Of a stretch of 64,000 nucleotides of DNA, positions 38,746-47,906 are shown piece by piece. The stretch spans positions 1 to 64,000 of the forward strand of contig JASUSO010000001.1 in assembly GCA_030446015.1 (NCBI GenBank), written 5' to 3'. The DNA comes from Methanobacteriota archaeon. GTDB taxonomy: Archaea > Halobacteriota > Methanomicrobia > Methanomicrobiales > Methanoculleaceae. Each line of letters starts with the position of its first letter. Position 1 is the first letter of the stretch. The notes under the pieces were generated by a model. That model saw only the letters and a program-made list of their open reading frames with translations. It searched no databases and had not been told where the DNA came from. Both the position numbers and the translations under genes were made by a program.

Positions 38746-39369
38746 ATGCAACTGCCACGCGGTCGGTTTCATCGTCTAATCAAGTCCACGAAAACCCGTA
38801 CCCTGATAAATGAGGTGGTCTCAGAGCAGTTCACCGGGATATGCACGATAGTTCTCGGCAGCGAGAGCGCCATTCTGGTGTTGAACGAGGGTCAGGTTGT
38901 GCTTGCCGAATATGGGGGCATGAAAGGGCAGCACGTACTGGACGCGGTGCTGGAGGACGAAGAGAGCGAGGTAGCGGCTGAACTGAACATTCTGACGCCG
39001 GAACAGCTACGGCTTACTCTGGAGTTCAATTCCCCGTTTATGGTCGATAAGCCGAAATCCGGCCGGCCGTCGGCGGGGAAAGGTGCTCCAGCAGCCCCAC
39101 CCACAGCACCAACAGGTGCCGGTGCGGGCTCTTTTCCCAGGCATCGCCCGGAACCGACCGCTAAGGTGCATCGTATTCCCATGCCGCGAGCGAAGCCCGC
39201 GCAGGAGATGGTCGGACCGTCTCAATCGGGGGATGACGAACTCGATACACTCATCCAGAACATGGAGGAGATGGACGTCGACCAGCTGGTCAGCAGTTTC
39301 AAGGTAAACTGCAAGGACATGCTCAAGAGGATTCACCTCGACCATCTCATCAGGGATAAAGAGATCTAA
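38746..39369 (+). CDS. DUF2226-like protein
   Basis: RFHRLIKSTKTRTLINEVVSEQFTGICTIVLGSESAILVLNEGQVVLAEYGGMKG; N-terminal pattern recurs in the 44496 gene. Confidence 0.6.
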   Translation: MQLPRGRFHRLIKSTKTRTLINEVVSEQFTGICTIVLGSESAILVLNEGQVVLAEYGGMKGQHVLDAVLEDEESEVAAELNILTPEQLRLTLEFNSPFMVDKPKSGRPSAGKGAPAAPPTAPTGAGAGSFPRHRPEPTAKVHRIPMPRAKPAQEMVGPSQSGDDELDTLIQNMEEMDVDQLVSSFKVNCKDMLKRIHLDHLIRDKEI

Positions 39370-39390
39370 CCTTCAGGAGCTGGTAACAGA

Positions 39391-39912
39391 ATGGATTCAA
39401 CAGGTACTATCCAGTTTTTCCTCATCCTTCTCATGATTATAATGGTGGCCTGTCTTGCCGTCATTACGTACTACCTTGCGGAGATCTCCCGGTCAATCAA
39501 AGGACATGATCCTCCCGGGGTACCGGCAACGACCGAGGCACCCCGGGGTCCGGATCTCACAAAACCCATCTCCGCGCCTCCCAAAGGAGCAATCAAGCCC
39601 GGAGATATGGGGAGCCTTGAGGAGACGCTCGGTGCAATCAGCAAAAAATACAGTCTTGCATCCCTGACGCTGGCGACCGCAGACGGTCTTCTGATCGGTT
39701 CGACGAAACCCGGCAGCGAGGACGAGGCCGCACGCTACAGCCACCTCTACTCACAGGGAAGACTGCACGACGAGGAAGGAGTGGAACTCCTTGGTGTCTC
39801 CTACCACGGGGAGACGGTGGTCGGCATCGCCCACCTTTCGGAGCGTCTCTCCGACGAACAGACGAACGCACTCAAACAGGATATCCAGAGTACCCTGCAG
39901 TACTGGGTGTAG
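39391..39912 (+). CDS. Membrane-anchored roadblock/LC7-like protein
   Basis: N-terminal TM IQFFLILLMIIMVACLAVITYYLA, Pro-rich linker, roadblock-like C-terminal domain. Confidence 0.6.
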   Translation: MDSTGTIQFFLILLMIIMVACLAVITYYLAEISRSIKGHDPPGVPATTEAPRGPDLTKPISAPPKGAIKPGDMGSLEETLGAISKKYSLASLTLATADGLLIGSTKPGSEDEAARYSHLYSQGRLHDEEGVELLGVSYHGETVVGIAHLSERLSDEQTNALKQDIQSTLQYWV

Positions 39913-39942
39913 AGCGGGAAGATCGAAAGAGCGAGTGATTCC

Positions 39943-40731
39943 ATGGTAAAAGTATACACAATTGCGTCTGGTAAGGGCGGTACCGGCAAAACGACGGTCA
40001 CAGCAAACCTGGGTCCGATGCTTGCCCAGTTCGGAAAGAAGACATGTATCCTGGATGCCGACGTCGGAATGGCAAACCTCGGGCTCATCCTCGGGCTTGA
40101 AGACCTGCCGGTGACCCTGCACGAGGTGCTGGCAGGCAAAGCACGCGTCCGGGACGCCATCTACGACGGGCCGTTCGGCGTGAAGGTCGTCCCGTGCGGC
40201 CTCTCTCTGCAGGGCTTCCAGCAATCGAACCCCGACCGGCTCAAGGACATCATGACCGACCTTGTGAGCGAGTTCGATATCCTGATCCTGGATGCCCCTG
40301 CAGGGATCAGCAGGGACGGCGTCATCCCGCTGACGATTGCCGACGGGGTGATCCTCGTTGTAAACCCCGAGATATCCTCGATCGTCGACTCTTTGAAGAC
40401 AAAGATCCTGACCGAGACCGTCGGCGGGCATGTCGAGGGGGCGATCATCAACAGGGTCACGGCCAGCGAGGACAACTTCAACACCGCGCAGATGGAGAAA
40501 CTCCTTGGGGTCCGGGTGCTCGGGATCATACCGGAGGACCCGAACATCCGCCGCGCATCGGCTGGTCGGACGCCGGTCGTGGTGAAGTACCCGACGTCCA
40601 GCGCATCCCGCGCCTTCAAGCGCCTCTCTGCCGACGTTGCCGGGATCGAGTATACCGAGGAAGAGACAGAGCAGCCCAGGGAGAGCTTCGTCGACCGGCT
40701 TGCCCGCGCCCTCTTCCGGGCAAAAGCGTGA
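39943..40731 (+). CDS. minD: MinD-family P-loop ATPase
   Basis: Deviant Walker A ASGKGGTGKTTVTANLG; DADVGMANLGLILGL; C-terminal amphipathic segment FVDRLARALFRAKA. Confidence 0.92.
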   Translation: MVKVYTIASGKGGTGKTTVTANLGPMLAQFGKKTCILDADVGMANLGLILGLEDLPVTLHEVLAGKARVRDAIYDGPFGVKVVPCGLSLQGFQQSNPDRLKDIMTDLVSEFDILILDAPAGISRDGVIPLTIADGVILVVNPEISSIVDSLKTKILTETVGGHVEGAIINRVTASEDNFNTAQMEKLLGVRVLGIIPEDPNIRRASAGRTPVVVKYPTSSASRAFKRLSADVAGIEYTEEETEQPRESFVDRLARALFRAKA

Positions 40732-40986
40732 TACCGCAGTCTTCAAAGGTTATCACGTTCATCAACAATTTCTTTATTCGGGTTCGCTCGGCGAGGAACG
40801 CAGGGTCGTCCCATAACGGTTCTGCCTGCACGAGACGTCAGGAAATGAATATTCTTATTTGCCACGACTATCGGCACGATCATTTCCTGCACGATGCATA
40901 AAACGCCAGATTCAACCCCGATATGGAATTAAACGCCACGAAATCAAAAATAGCCACTATTTGAGAGTTTCTTTGAGCGAACAAAC

Positions 40987-41000
40987 GATATAATTTTAAT
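40987..41000 (+). promoter_or_regulatory. Candidate TATA box upstream of ferredoxin/hydrogenase genes
   Basis: ATATAATTTTAAT ~35-45 nt upstream of ATG 41035. Confidence 0.5.
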
Positions 41001-41034
41001 AGCAGGAAGGGTTAATCACTCCCTGAGGCTCGCA

Positions 41035-41277
41035 ATGGAGATACATGTGGATAAGGACGCGTGCGTAGGGTGCGGTCTCTGTGTCAAGGACTGCCCGATG
41101 CACGTGTACGAACTCCAGGACAACGTGAGTGTCGCGGTCAGGCCGAACAACTGTATGGGATGCCTCTCCTGCCACGAGATCTGCCCGGCCCAGGCACTCG
41201 AGCACCGGGGCATCTACGCCGCCCGGAGGCATTACATCGACATCAAGGTCTGTGAGATGCTTCGGAAGGTGATCTAA
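41035..41277 (+). CDS. 2x[4Fe-4S] ferredoxin
   Basis: CVGCGLCVKDCPMHVYEL...CMGCLSCHEICPAQAL. Confidence 0.92.
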   Translation: MEIHVDKDACVGCGLCVKDCPMHVYELQDNVSVAVRPNNCMGCLSCHEICPAQALEHRGIYAARRHYIDIKVCEMLRKVI

Positions 41278-41840
41278 TGAGCGCCGGCTACATCGATGAA
41301 CTGCACGAGGCATTTCACTCCGATCTCGTCTACCGTCCCGAGGATATTCCCCTTGACTGCTCCCCGAAACCGAAAGATCTGGAGCAGACGCTCCACGGCG
41401 TGATGAAACTCAACGGCCTCGTGATCAGGTCGCTTGAGGAGATCGCCGGCCGCGGGGCGAACGCAGTCACCTACCGTGCCGGGAAGAAGTTCGGCCACGA
41501 GGTCGCGAAGTACTTCCAGAAACGCGAGGACGTCGAGGGAGCGCTGCACGAACTTTCCGACCTGCTCCGGGGCCAGTACTCCTTCGAGGTCTGGAAACCC
41601 GAGGACAAGGAGACGTTCATCATCGAGGAGAACGGCGAGACGTTCATCTACCTCGTCTTCCACGACTGCATCGTCCGCCAGACGCTCCGGCGCAACGGTC
41701 TCGACCAGGGAGGCCCGCTCTGCCAGACGCTCTTTGGGTACGTCGTCGGCGCGATCGAGGAGATCACCGGCAGGAAAGCCAAACTGGAGATCGTTCACAC
41801 CGGCCCGAACGCCTGCCTGAAGAAATTGATCCTGAAGTGA
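41277..41840 (+). CDS. V4R-domain protein
   Basis: VTYRAGKKFGHEVAKY...FHDCIVRQTLRRNGLDQGGPLCQTLFGYVVGAIEEITGRKAKLEI...NAC. Confidence 0.8.
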   Translation: MSAGYIDELHEAFHSDLVYRPEDIPLDCSPKPKDLEQTLHGVMKLNGLVIRSLEEIAGRGANAVTYRAGKKFGHEVAKYFQKREDVEGALHELSDLLRGQYSFEVWKPEDKETFIIEENGETFIYLVFHDCIVRQTLRRNGLDQGGPLCQTLFGYVVGAIEEITGRKAKLEIVHTGPNACLKKLILK

Positions 41841-41850
41841 GGCGAGGACG

Positions 41851-42768
41851 ATGAAGATTGCTATCGAAGAACTGGCGGGCTGTTCGGGATGCACCATCGC
41901 GGTGCTCGACCTCCACGAGATGCTCCTCGACATCGTCGCGGAAGCGGATATCGTCTACTCCCCGGTGATCATGGACGTCAAGGAGCCTCCAGAGGGTATC
42001 GATATTGCGTTTGTGACCGGAGCAGTCCGGAACGAAGAGAACCGCGAGCGCCTCGAGAAGATCCGCAAGCGGGCAAAGACCCTTGTCGCACTCGGGACCT
42101 GCGCCTGCTACGGGGGCATTTCGGGTCTCTCGATGCTGAACTCGAACGAGGACCTCTTCTCCTACGTCTACCGGGAGACCGAGACGACGAAGCCCGACGG
42201 GGTCATCCCGACGGACGTCCCGCCGTTCCTCTACCGGGCGTTTGCTGTGGGCGACCTTGCAAAGATCGACTACTACGTCACGGGTTGCCCCCCAAAAGAG
42301 GCGCTCTTAAAGCAGATCATCCCGGCACTGGTCACCGGAGACACCCTCGAACTCTCCCGCAAGTCCGTCTGCTCGGAGTGCGACAGGAAGATGGGGCAGG
42401 TCGAGAACTGGACGCTCAAGCGCCGGCACGAGGGGGTCCCCGATCGCGAACACTGCCTGCTCGGGCAGGGCTACCTCTGCCTCGGGAGCGTCACCTTCGG
42501 GAGATGCGGCGCGTCGTGCCCCAAAAACAACATTCCGTGCCACGGGTGCAACGGCCCCTCGCTCGATATCCTTCGCGAGCCCTGTCGGGACATCTACGGC
42601 ATGATGGTGCGAAGGATCTCGGACCTCACCGATAAGCCGCAGAAAGAGGTGGAGAAGGAGCTCTACGACGTCGCACACACGATGTACGCCTTCACCATCG
42701 GGAGCCTGATCATGGAGGACAAGGAGAACTCAAAGATCCGGGATCTGGTAAAGGAGAGGAGCAGATGA
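41851..42768 (+). CDS. [NiFe]-hydrogenase small subunit (group 3, MvhG/FrhG-like)
   Basis: ELAGCSGCTIAVL, GTCACYGGISGL, GCPPKEALLKQI, CSECDRK, CLGSVTFGRCGASCPKNNIPCHGCNGP. Confidence 0.9.
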   Translation: MKIAIEELAGCSGCTIAVLDLHEMLLDIVAEADIVYSPVIMDVKEPPEGIDIAFVTGAVRNEENRERLEKIRKRAKTLVALGTCACYGGISGLSMLNSNEDLFSYVYRETETTKPDGVIPTDVPPFLYRAFAVGDLAKIDYYVTGCPPKEALLKQIIPALVTGDTLELSRKSVCSECDRKMGQVENWTLKRRHEGVPDREHCLLGQGYLCLGSVTFGRCGASCPKNNIPCHGCNGPSLDILREPCRDIYGMMVRRISDLTDKPQKEVEKELYDVAHTMYAFTIGSLIMEDKENSKIRDLVKERSR

Positions 42769-44132
42769 AAGAGATCACGATCAGCCCGGTGACCCGGATC
42801 GAGGGTCATGCAGGCGTCAGGATCTACCTCAACGACCAGGGCGAGGTCGACTCGGCCCACTTCCAGGTCGTGGAGTTGAGGGGGTTTGAGAAGTTCCTTA
42901 TCGGCGCTTCAATCGAGGAGGCGCCCCGTATCACGCCCCGCATCTGTGGGATATGCCCCTCGGCGCACCACCTGGCCGCAGCGAAGGCGACCGACCAGAT
43001 ATTCGGGGTCGAACCGCCGGCGAACGGGAAGAAACTCCGGGAACTCCTGAGCATCGGGCAGTTCATCCACTCACACGCCCTGCACTTCTTCATGCTCGCG
43101 GCTCCGGACTTCATCCTGGGCCACGACGCACCAGCGGAGACACGGAACGTCATCGGGCTTGCCCGTCACTCGCCGGATCTCGCGAAGAAGGCGATTGCGG
43201 TCAGGAAGTTCGGCCAGCGCCTGACGGAGGCGGTCGGCGGCAAACCCATCCACCCGTCGAACGCGGTGCCCGGCGGGATGTCGGCGCCGCTCACGGAAGG
43301 GAAGAGGACCGAACTGCTCACCATGGCGAACGAGGCCCTCGGGATCGCGCGTGAGGGCTGGGACCTCGCCCGCGGCCTCCTCGACGGCGTCGATACGGAT
43401 CTCGGGGCGGTGACGACCGGGTTCCTCGGCATGGCCAACAACGGAGTCTACTCGACCTACGAAGGGCCTGCCGTGATGCTCGGTCCGGACGGAGGCCAGC
43501 TCGGTTCGTTCTCGGGCCAGGACTACACGAACTTCATCGAGGAGTACTCGGAGGACTGGTCGTACCTGAAGTTCGCCCGGTTCAAAGGCGGGGACTACTA
43601 CCGGGTCGGGCCGCTCGCCCGGCTCAACATCGTGCAGACGATGGGTACGGAGCACGCGGACGCCGCTCTCGCGGAGTACCGCGAGCGCTTCGGCGCCGTC
43701 ACCCAGGCCACGCTCGCATACAACCTGGCACGCTACGTTGAGTTCATCGCCTCGTGTGAGCGGGCCGTCCAGTTGCTCTCCGACCCGGGCGTCACCGCGT
43801 CAAGCATTCGGACGCCGGTGGAAGGGATCGTGAACCGCCGGGGTGTCGGGATCATCGAGGCGCCCCGGGGCACCCTGATCCACGACTACACCGTCGATGA
43901 GAACGGCATCATCGAGCGGTGCAACCTGATCGTGGCGACCTGCCAGAACAACTACGGGATGGACCGCGGCGTGGAGGATATGGCACGCCGGGTGGTGGAG
44001 AACGGAGCGCTGACCGAGGGGGCGGCAAACCGCATCGAGATGATCGTCAGGGCGTATGACCCCTGCATCTCGTGTGCAACGCACGCTATCGGGAGGATGC
44101 CCATGAAGATCGAGTGTGTTCGAAGAACATGA
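42765..44132 (+). CDS. [NiFe]-hydrogenase large subunit (group 3, MvhA/FrhA-like)
   Basis: RICGICPSAHH N-terminal and DPCISCATH C-terminal Ni ligand motifs; 15-aa C-terminal extension AIGRMPMKIECVRRT. Confidence 0.92.
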   Translation: MKEITISPVTRIEGHAGVRIYLNDQGEVDSAHFQVVELRGFEKFLIGASIEEAPRITPRICGICPSAHHLAAAKATDQIFGVEPPANGKKLRELLSIGQFIHSHALHFFMLAAPDFILGHDAPAETRNVIGLARHSPDLAKKAIAVRKFGQRLTEAVGGKPIHPSNAVPGGMSAPLTEGKRTELLTMANEALGIAREGWDLARGLLDGVDTDLGAVTTGFLGMANNGVYSTYEGPAVMLGPDGGQLGSFSGQDYTNFIEEYSEDWSYLKFARFKGGDYYRVGPLARLNIVQTMGTEHADAALAEYRERFGAVTQATLAYNLARYVEFIASCERAVQLLSDPGVTASSIRTPVEGIVNRRGVGIIEAPRGTLIHDYTVDENGIIERCNLIVATCQNNYGMDRGVEDMARRVVENGALTEGAANRIEMIVRAYDPCISCATHAIGRMPMKIECVRRT

Positions 44133-44143
44133 GGTGATAGAAT

Positions 44144-44491
44144 ATGCTTAAACAGATCCTGGGAGAATTCCTGAAACTGGACGGAGTTACCGCTGCAGTC
44201 GTGGCGGGACGGGATGGCTTTGTGATCGAGAGCGTCGTTGCCGGGGACGTGGACGTCGAGGCCCTGGGCGCCATGGCGTCGACGGGCATGGGTACGTCTG
44301 AGGCCATGAGCGAGGAACTCGGGAAGGGCGAGATGCACCAGATGCTCATCGAACTGGAGAACGGGCCAATCCTGCTCTCCCCGCTCTCGGAGGACGAGCT
44401 GATCGCTATCGTGGCGAACGCGAACGTGAATGTCGGGAGAATCCGCTACGAACTGAAGAAGAACAGGGACCGGATAACTGCTGCTCTGTGA
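44144..44491 (+). CDS. Roadblock/LC7 domain protein
   Basis: LKLDGVTAAVVAGRDGFVIESV...AMASTGMGTSEAMSEELGKGEMHQMLIELENGPILLSPL. Confidence 0.88.
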   Translation: MLKQILGEFLKLDGVTAAVVAGRDGFVIESVVAGDVDVEALGAMASTGMGTSEAMSEELGKGEMHQMLIELENGPILLSPLSEDELIAIVANANVNVGRIRYELKKNRDRITAAL

Positions 44492-44495
44492 GACG

Positions 44496-45167
44496 ATGCT
44501 ACCCGACGGCATCTCACTTGGACGACTGCAGGGGCCGCTCTCGTCCCTTGCGTCAATCAGCCCTCACTTCACCGGAGCGGTGCGCATCAGCGAGCCAGAA
44601 GGGACCGGCTTTGTCCTGGTTTTAGCCGGAAAGCCGTATGCGGCCGCGTTCGAGAGCAGCAGCAAAGGCCTGCTGCTCAGCGGAGACGAGGCGTACACCT
44701 ACCTGCTTGACCGGCCGTCGCTCGATTACGAACTCATCGCCTACACCACCGGGGAGTCCGAGGCGGCCCGGGAAGCCTCGCGTGAGGCCGGGTGCCTGAT
44801 CTCCGAGGACGGCGCAAAACCTTCTTCGCGGATAGGGTCGGTGGAGACGAGTTGCCTCGACCAGATAGCGCGGCAGCCGGGCGTCGTCGCGGTCTCGATC
44901 TTCCACGAGGGGTTCGCTCTCCAGTCGCTCGGCTCCGCGGACTTCGAGCAGGTGGCCGCGGTCGCCGAAGACCTGCTCCGTGCCGGCACCCGCATCACCG
45001 GCGATATGGAGATGGGCGACCTCTCCCAGATGATCCTCGAGACACCGGCAGGGAAACTCATCATCGCGCCCTACGGTGACCTCTCCATCTGCATCCTCGC
45101 AAAGCCGGATGCCAACCTCGGTCTGATCCGGCTCTCGATGCGAGGGATGCGGGAGAGCTCCGGGTGA
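44496..45167 (+). CDS. DUF2226-like N-terminal domain fused to roadblock/LC7 domain
   Basis: N-term FTGAVRISEPEGTGFVLVLAGKPYAAAFE...; C-term QPGVVAVSIFHEGFALQSLGS...MILETPAGKLIIAPYGDLSICILAK. Confidence 0.7.
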   Translation: MLPDGISLGRLQGPLSSLASISPHFTGAVRISEPEGTGFVLVLAGKPYAAAFESSSKGLLLSGDEAYTYLLDRPSLDYELIAYTTGESEAAREASREAGCLISEDGAKPSSRIGSVETSCLDQIARQPGVVAVSIFHEGFALQSLGSADFEQVAAVAEDLLRAGTRITGDMEMGDLSQMILETPAGKLIIAPYGDLSICILAKPDANLGLIRLSMRGMRESSG

Positions 45168-45324
45168 GAGAAGGGGCGGTTCCGGCACCCCCGCTCTCTC
45201 CCGGCGACCCGCATGACCGCACCAAACAGTTGATATCTCCGATCGCTGGAAGTAGTTCTATGCATCACTCGATTAAATCGAGGAGAACGGCGAGGCTGCC
45301 CCGCCCGTGCAGGGGGACCGTCGT

Positions 45325-46266
45325 ATGAGGTATTACCCGGTTCATGCCGGATTCCCGCCGTATGCCGAGGTGAACCCGGCAGTTGAAGCGGCCTTTGCCG
45401 AGCACGGGCGAGGCAACGTCCAGATGCCGCCGAAGGTCTACGTGACGTTCGTCGAGAGCGGAGATTTCCGGACGATGCCGGCATACCTCCCGGCCCTGGG
45501 GGTTGCCGGGGTGAAGATCGTCAACGTCCACCCGCAGAACCGCACGAAGGGCCTTCCCACCGTCATGGCGCTCACCGTCATCATCGATATAGCGACCGGC
45601 GCCCCGACGGCTATCATCAACGCCACCGAACTCACCGCGCTGCGAACCGGAGCAGCGGGCGCCATTGCGGCGAAGTACCTCGCGCCCCGCCACCCCATCA
45701 CCCTCGGGATCGTGGGGGCCGGGCGGCAGGCGGAGGCGCAGGTGGAGGCGACGGCCGCCTCGCTCGCGATCGAGGAGATCCTGGTCTGGAGCAGGAGCGA
45801 GAAGAGCGCGGAGGCTTTTGCAGAACGTTACGCGGACTACAGCGCCCGGAGCGTCCCGCTTGAGCGCGCCTGCGACTGCGACGTCCTGACCACGACGACG
45901 CCGTCGACGAAGCCGATCGTGATGGCGGACTGGATCCACGAAGGGACGCACATCAACGCGATCGGTGCGGACGCACCCGGCAAACAGGAACTGGACCCTG
46001 CGATCCTCAAGATGGCTGAGGTCTTCGTCGACGACCCCGGCCAGGCGGCCCATTCGGGCGAGATCAACGTGCCGGTCAGCACCGGGGACTACGACCCCGC
46101 CCGGATCGCGGGAACCCTCGGCGAGGTCGTCATCGGGAAGAAAGGGCGGTCGTCCCCGGACGCCGTCACAATCTTCGACTCCACCGGGCTTGCCATCCAG
46201 GACCTCGCCATCGCCGCCCTCGTCCTGCGGCGGGACGAGGGGGAGTACGAACTGCCGTTTCCGTGA
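45325..46266 (+). CDS. Ornithine cyclodeaminase/alanine dehydrogenase family
   Basis: TELTALRTGAAGAIAAKYLA, LGIVGAGRQAEAQVEA, INAIGADAPGKQELD. Confidence 0.92.
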   Translation: MRYYPVHAGFPPYAEVNPAVEAAFAEHGRGNVQMPPKVYVTFVESGDFRTMPAYLPALGVAGVKIVNVHPQNRTKGLPTVMALTVIIDIATGAPTAIINATELTALRTGAAGAIAAKYLAPRHPITLGIVGAGRQAEAQVEATAASLAIEEILVWSRSEKSAEAFAERYADYSARSVPLERACDCDVLTTTTPSTKPIVMADWIHEGTHINAIGADAPGKQELDPAILKMAEVFVDDPGQAAHSGEINVPVSTGDYDPARIAGTLGEVVIGKKGRSSPDAVTIFDSTGLAIQDLAIAALVLRRDEGEYELPFP

Positions 46267-46312
46267 GAACGTCGCTGCTGAAATACCGTAACTCGCGAAA
46301 AAATAGGGGCAC

Positions 46313-46346
46313 AAAAAAAACGCCGCCCGGGGAGCAGCCACTCCCC
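46313..46346 (-). terminator. Candidate intrinsic terminator for the radical SAM gene
   Basis: Minus strand reads GGGGAGTGGCTGCTCCCC hairpin, GGGCGGCG, then T8; just downstream of the 46370 stop. Confidence 0.5.
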
Positions 46347-46369
46347 CCCATGTTGTATCAGGCAGGCAA

Positions 46370-47839
46370 TTACTCGCCCGTCCCGGGCTCCGCGAAGGCC
46401 TTCCAGACCTGCTCGCGGTAGACCGGGCCGCTGTTGTAGGTGCAGAACGGGATCAGGCGGCCGTCGGGGGTCGCGTAGTGGATGCAGCACCGCTGCACCC
46501 GGTCAAGGTCGTAGTTGTACTTGTCCATGAAGTGCATCGTGCCGATGAAGAGGGCGTTCCAGTGGAACTCACGCAGGGCCTCGAAGTTCTGCATCACGAG
46601 GGCCTTTGCGATCAGTTTCATGAACTCCCCGGTGTTCTTCTGCTCCGCCTTCCTCGTGGAGTTGTAAAGATCTTTGACGCCCTCGACGAGGGTCACGTAC
46701 TTGTTGAGCGACCCGCCTTTCGCGAGCTTCGCCGCCATCTTCTCGACCGACTCGAAGAAGGCGTCAACGTCCACCATCTTGTTGATCGGGACCATCCCTT
46801 CGTCGGTGACGAAGACGTAGGTCGCTGCGCCGCAATGCTGGTGCGTGGTGAACGTGATCTGGGGTTTGCCGGTATACGCTTCGACGAGCTCCGAGATCGG
46901 GACGACGCAGGGCACCGGGTAGAAGTAGTCCTTCTTGATCACGCCGTCCGTCTGCTCCTCGATCCGCTCAGCAAGCTCGGGGATGGTGATCCGCTCGTTC
47001 CTGACGTCATCCTCGCTCGCGGCCCCGGTGAACGCCACCGGCTGGAAGTTGACGCCCCGGATGGTCTTGATGTGCTCTGCGGCATATTTGATGATGGCGC
47101 CCACCTCGTGGTCGTTCCTGCCCTTGATGACCGTGGGGACCAGCACCACGCCCATGCCGATCTTCTCGCAGTTCTCTACCGCCCGCCGGTCGCTCGCCAG
47201 TTTCGGGTTTGTCTCGCGGCTGACGCCGTCGAAGTGCAGGTAGACAGTGGAGAGCCCCGCCTCTTTGAGCTGCTTCGCGTAGTCGGGATCCTGCGCAAGC
47301 CGGATGCCGTTCGTCGCGATCTGCACCTGGGATATTCCGAGCTCTTTCGCCTTCCGGATGATCTCGGGAAGATCTTCGCGCATCGTCGGCTCGCCGCCCG
47401 AGAACTGGACGGCAGGTGCCGGCACGGGCTTCTGCTCGCGCAGCATCGAGAGCATCCCGACGACCTGGTCGAAGGTCGGCTCGTAGACATAGCCGCATGC
47501 CCTGGCGTTCGCAAAGCAGAAGTCGCAGTTGAGGTTGCAGCGGTTCGTCAGGTCGATGTTTGAGAGGAGCGTCGTCGACCGGTGGTTCTCACAAACACCA
47601 CAGTCGTTCGGGCATCCTGCCGGAGAGACAGTCTTCTGCGGGTTTGCAATGCCGTTCCCGATGCGCTCATACGCATCGAATCTCCGGTACATCTCCGCGT
47701 CGGACCAGTAGAGACCCCGGTACGCACCATGTTCCGGGCAGGTGCGGACCAGCCAGACCTTTCCCCCCTCCTCAACGATATCGGCATCGAGCACGCGACC
47801 GCATGTTGGGCAGAGGCTCTTTGTCTTTTTTATAAGCAT
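46370..47839 (-). CDS. Radical SAM protein, tetraether-lipid-synthase (Tes)-like
   Basis: N-term CPTCG; RSAM CNLNCDFCFA; further Cys motifs CPNDCGVCENH and CCIHY; whole-length pattern recalled as MJ0619/MA_1486-like. Confidence 0.7.
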   Translation of the reverse strand: MLIKKTKSLCPTCGRVLDADIVEEGGKVWLVRTCPEHGAYRGLYWSDAEMYRRFDAYERIGNGIANPQKTVSPAGCPNDCGVCENHRSTTLLSNIDLTNRCNLNCDFCFANARACGYVYEPTFDQVVGMLSMLREQKPVPAPAVQFSGGEPTMREDLPEIIRKAKELGISQVQIATNGIRLAQDPDYAKQLKEAGLSTVYLHFDGVSRETNPKLASDRRAVENCEKIGMGVVLVPTVIKGRNDHEVGAIIKYAAEHIKTIRGVNFQPVAFTGAASEDDVRNERITIPELAERIEEQTDGVIKKDYFYPVPCVVPISELVEAYTGKPQITFTTHQHCGAATYVFVTDEGMVPINKMVDVDAFFESVEKMAAKLAKGGSLNKYVTLVEGVKDLYNSTRKAEQKNTGEFMKLIAKALVMQNFEALREFHWNALFIGTMHFMDKYNYDLDRVQRCCIHYATPDGRLIPFCTYNSGPVYREQVWKAFAEPGTGE

Positions 47840-47906
47840 TCTCTCACCGTGCCCACCTATTCATTCGTATCTCATGTTTCGACACTTTAATCTTTATATT
47901 TACTGA

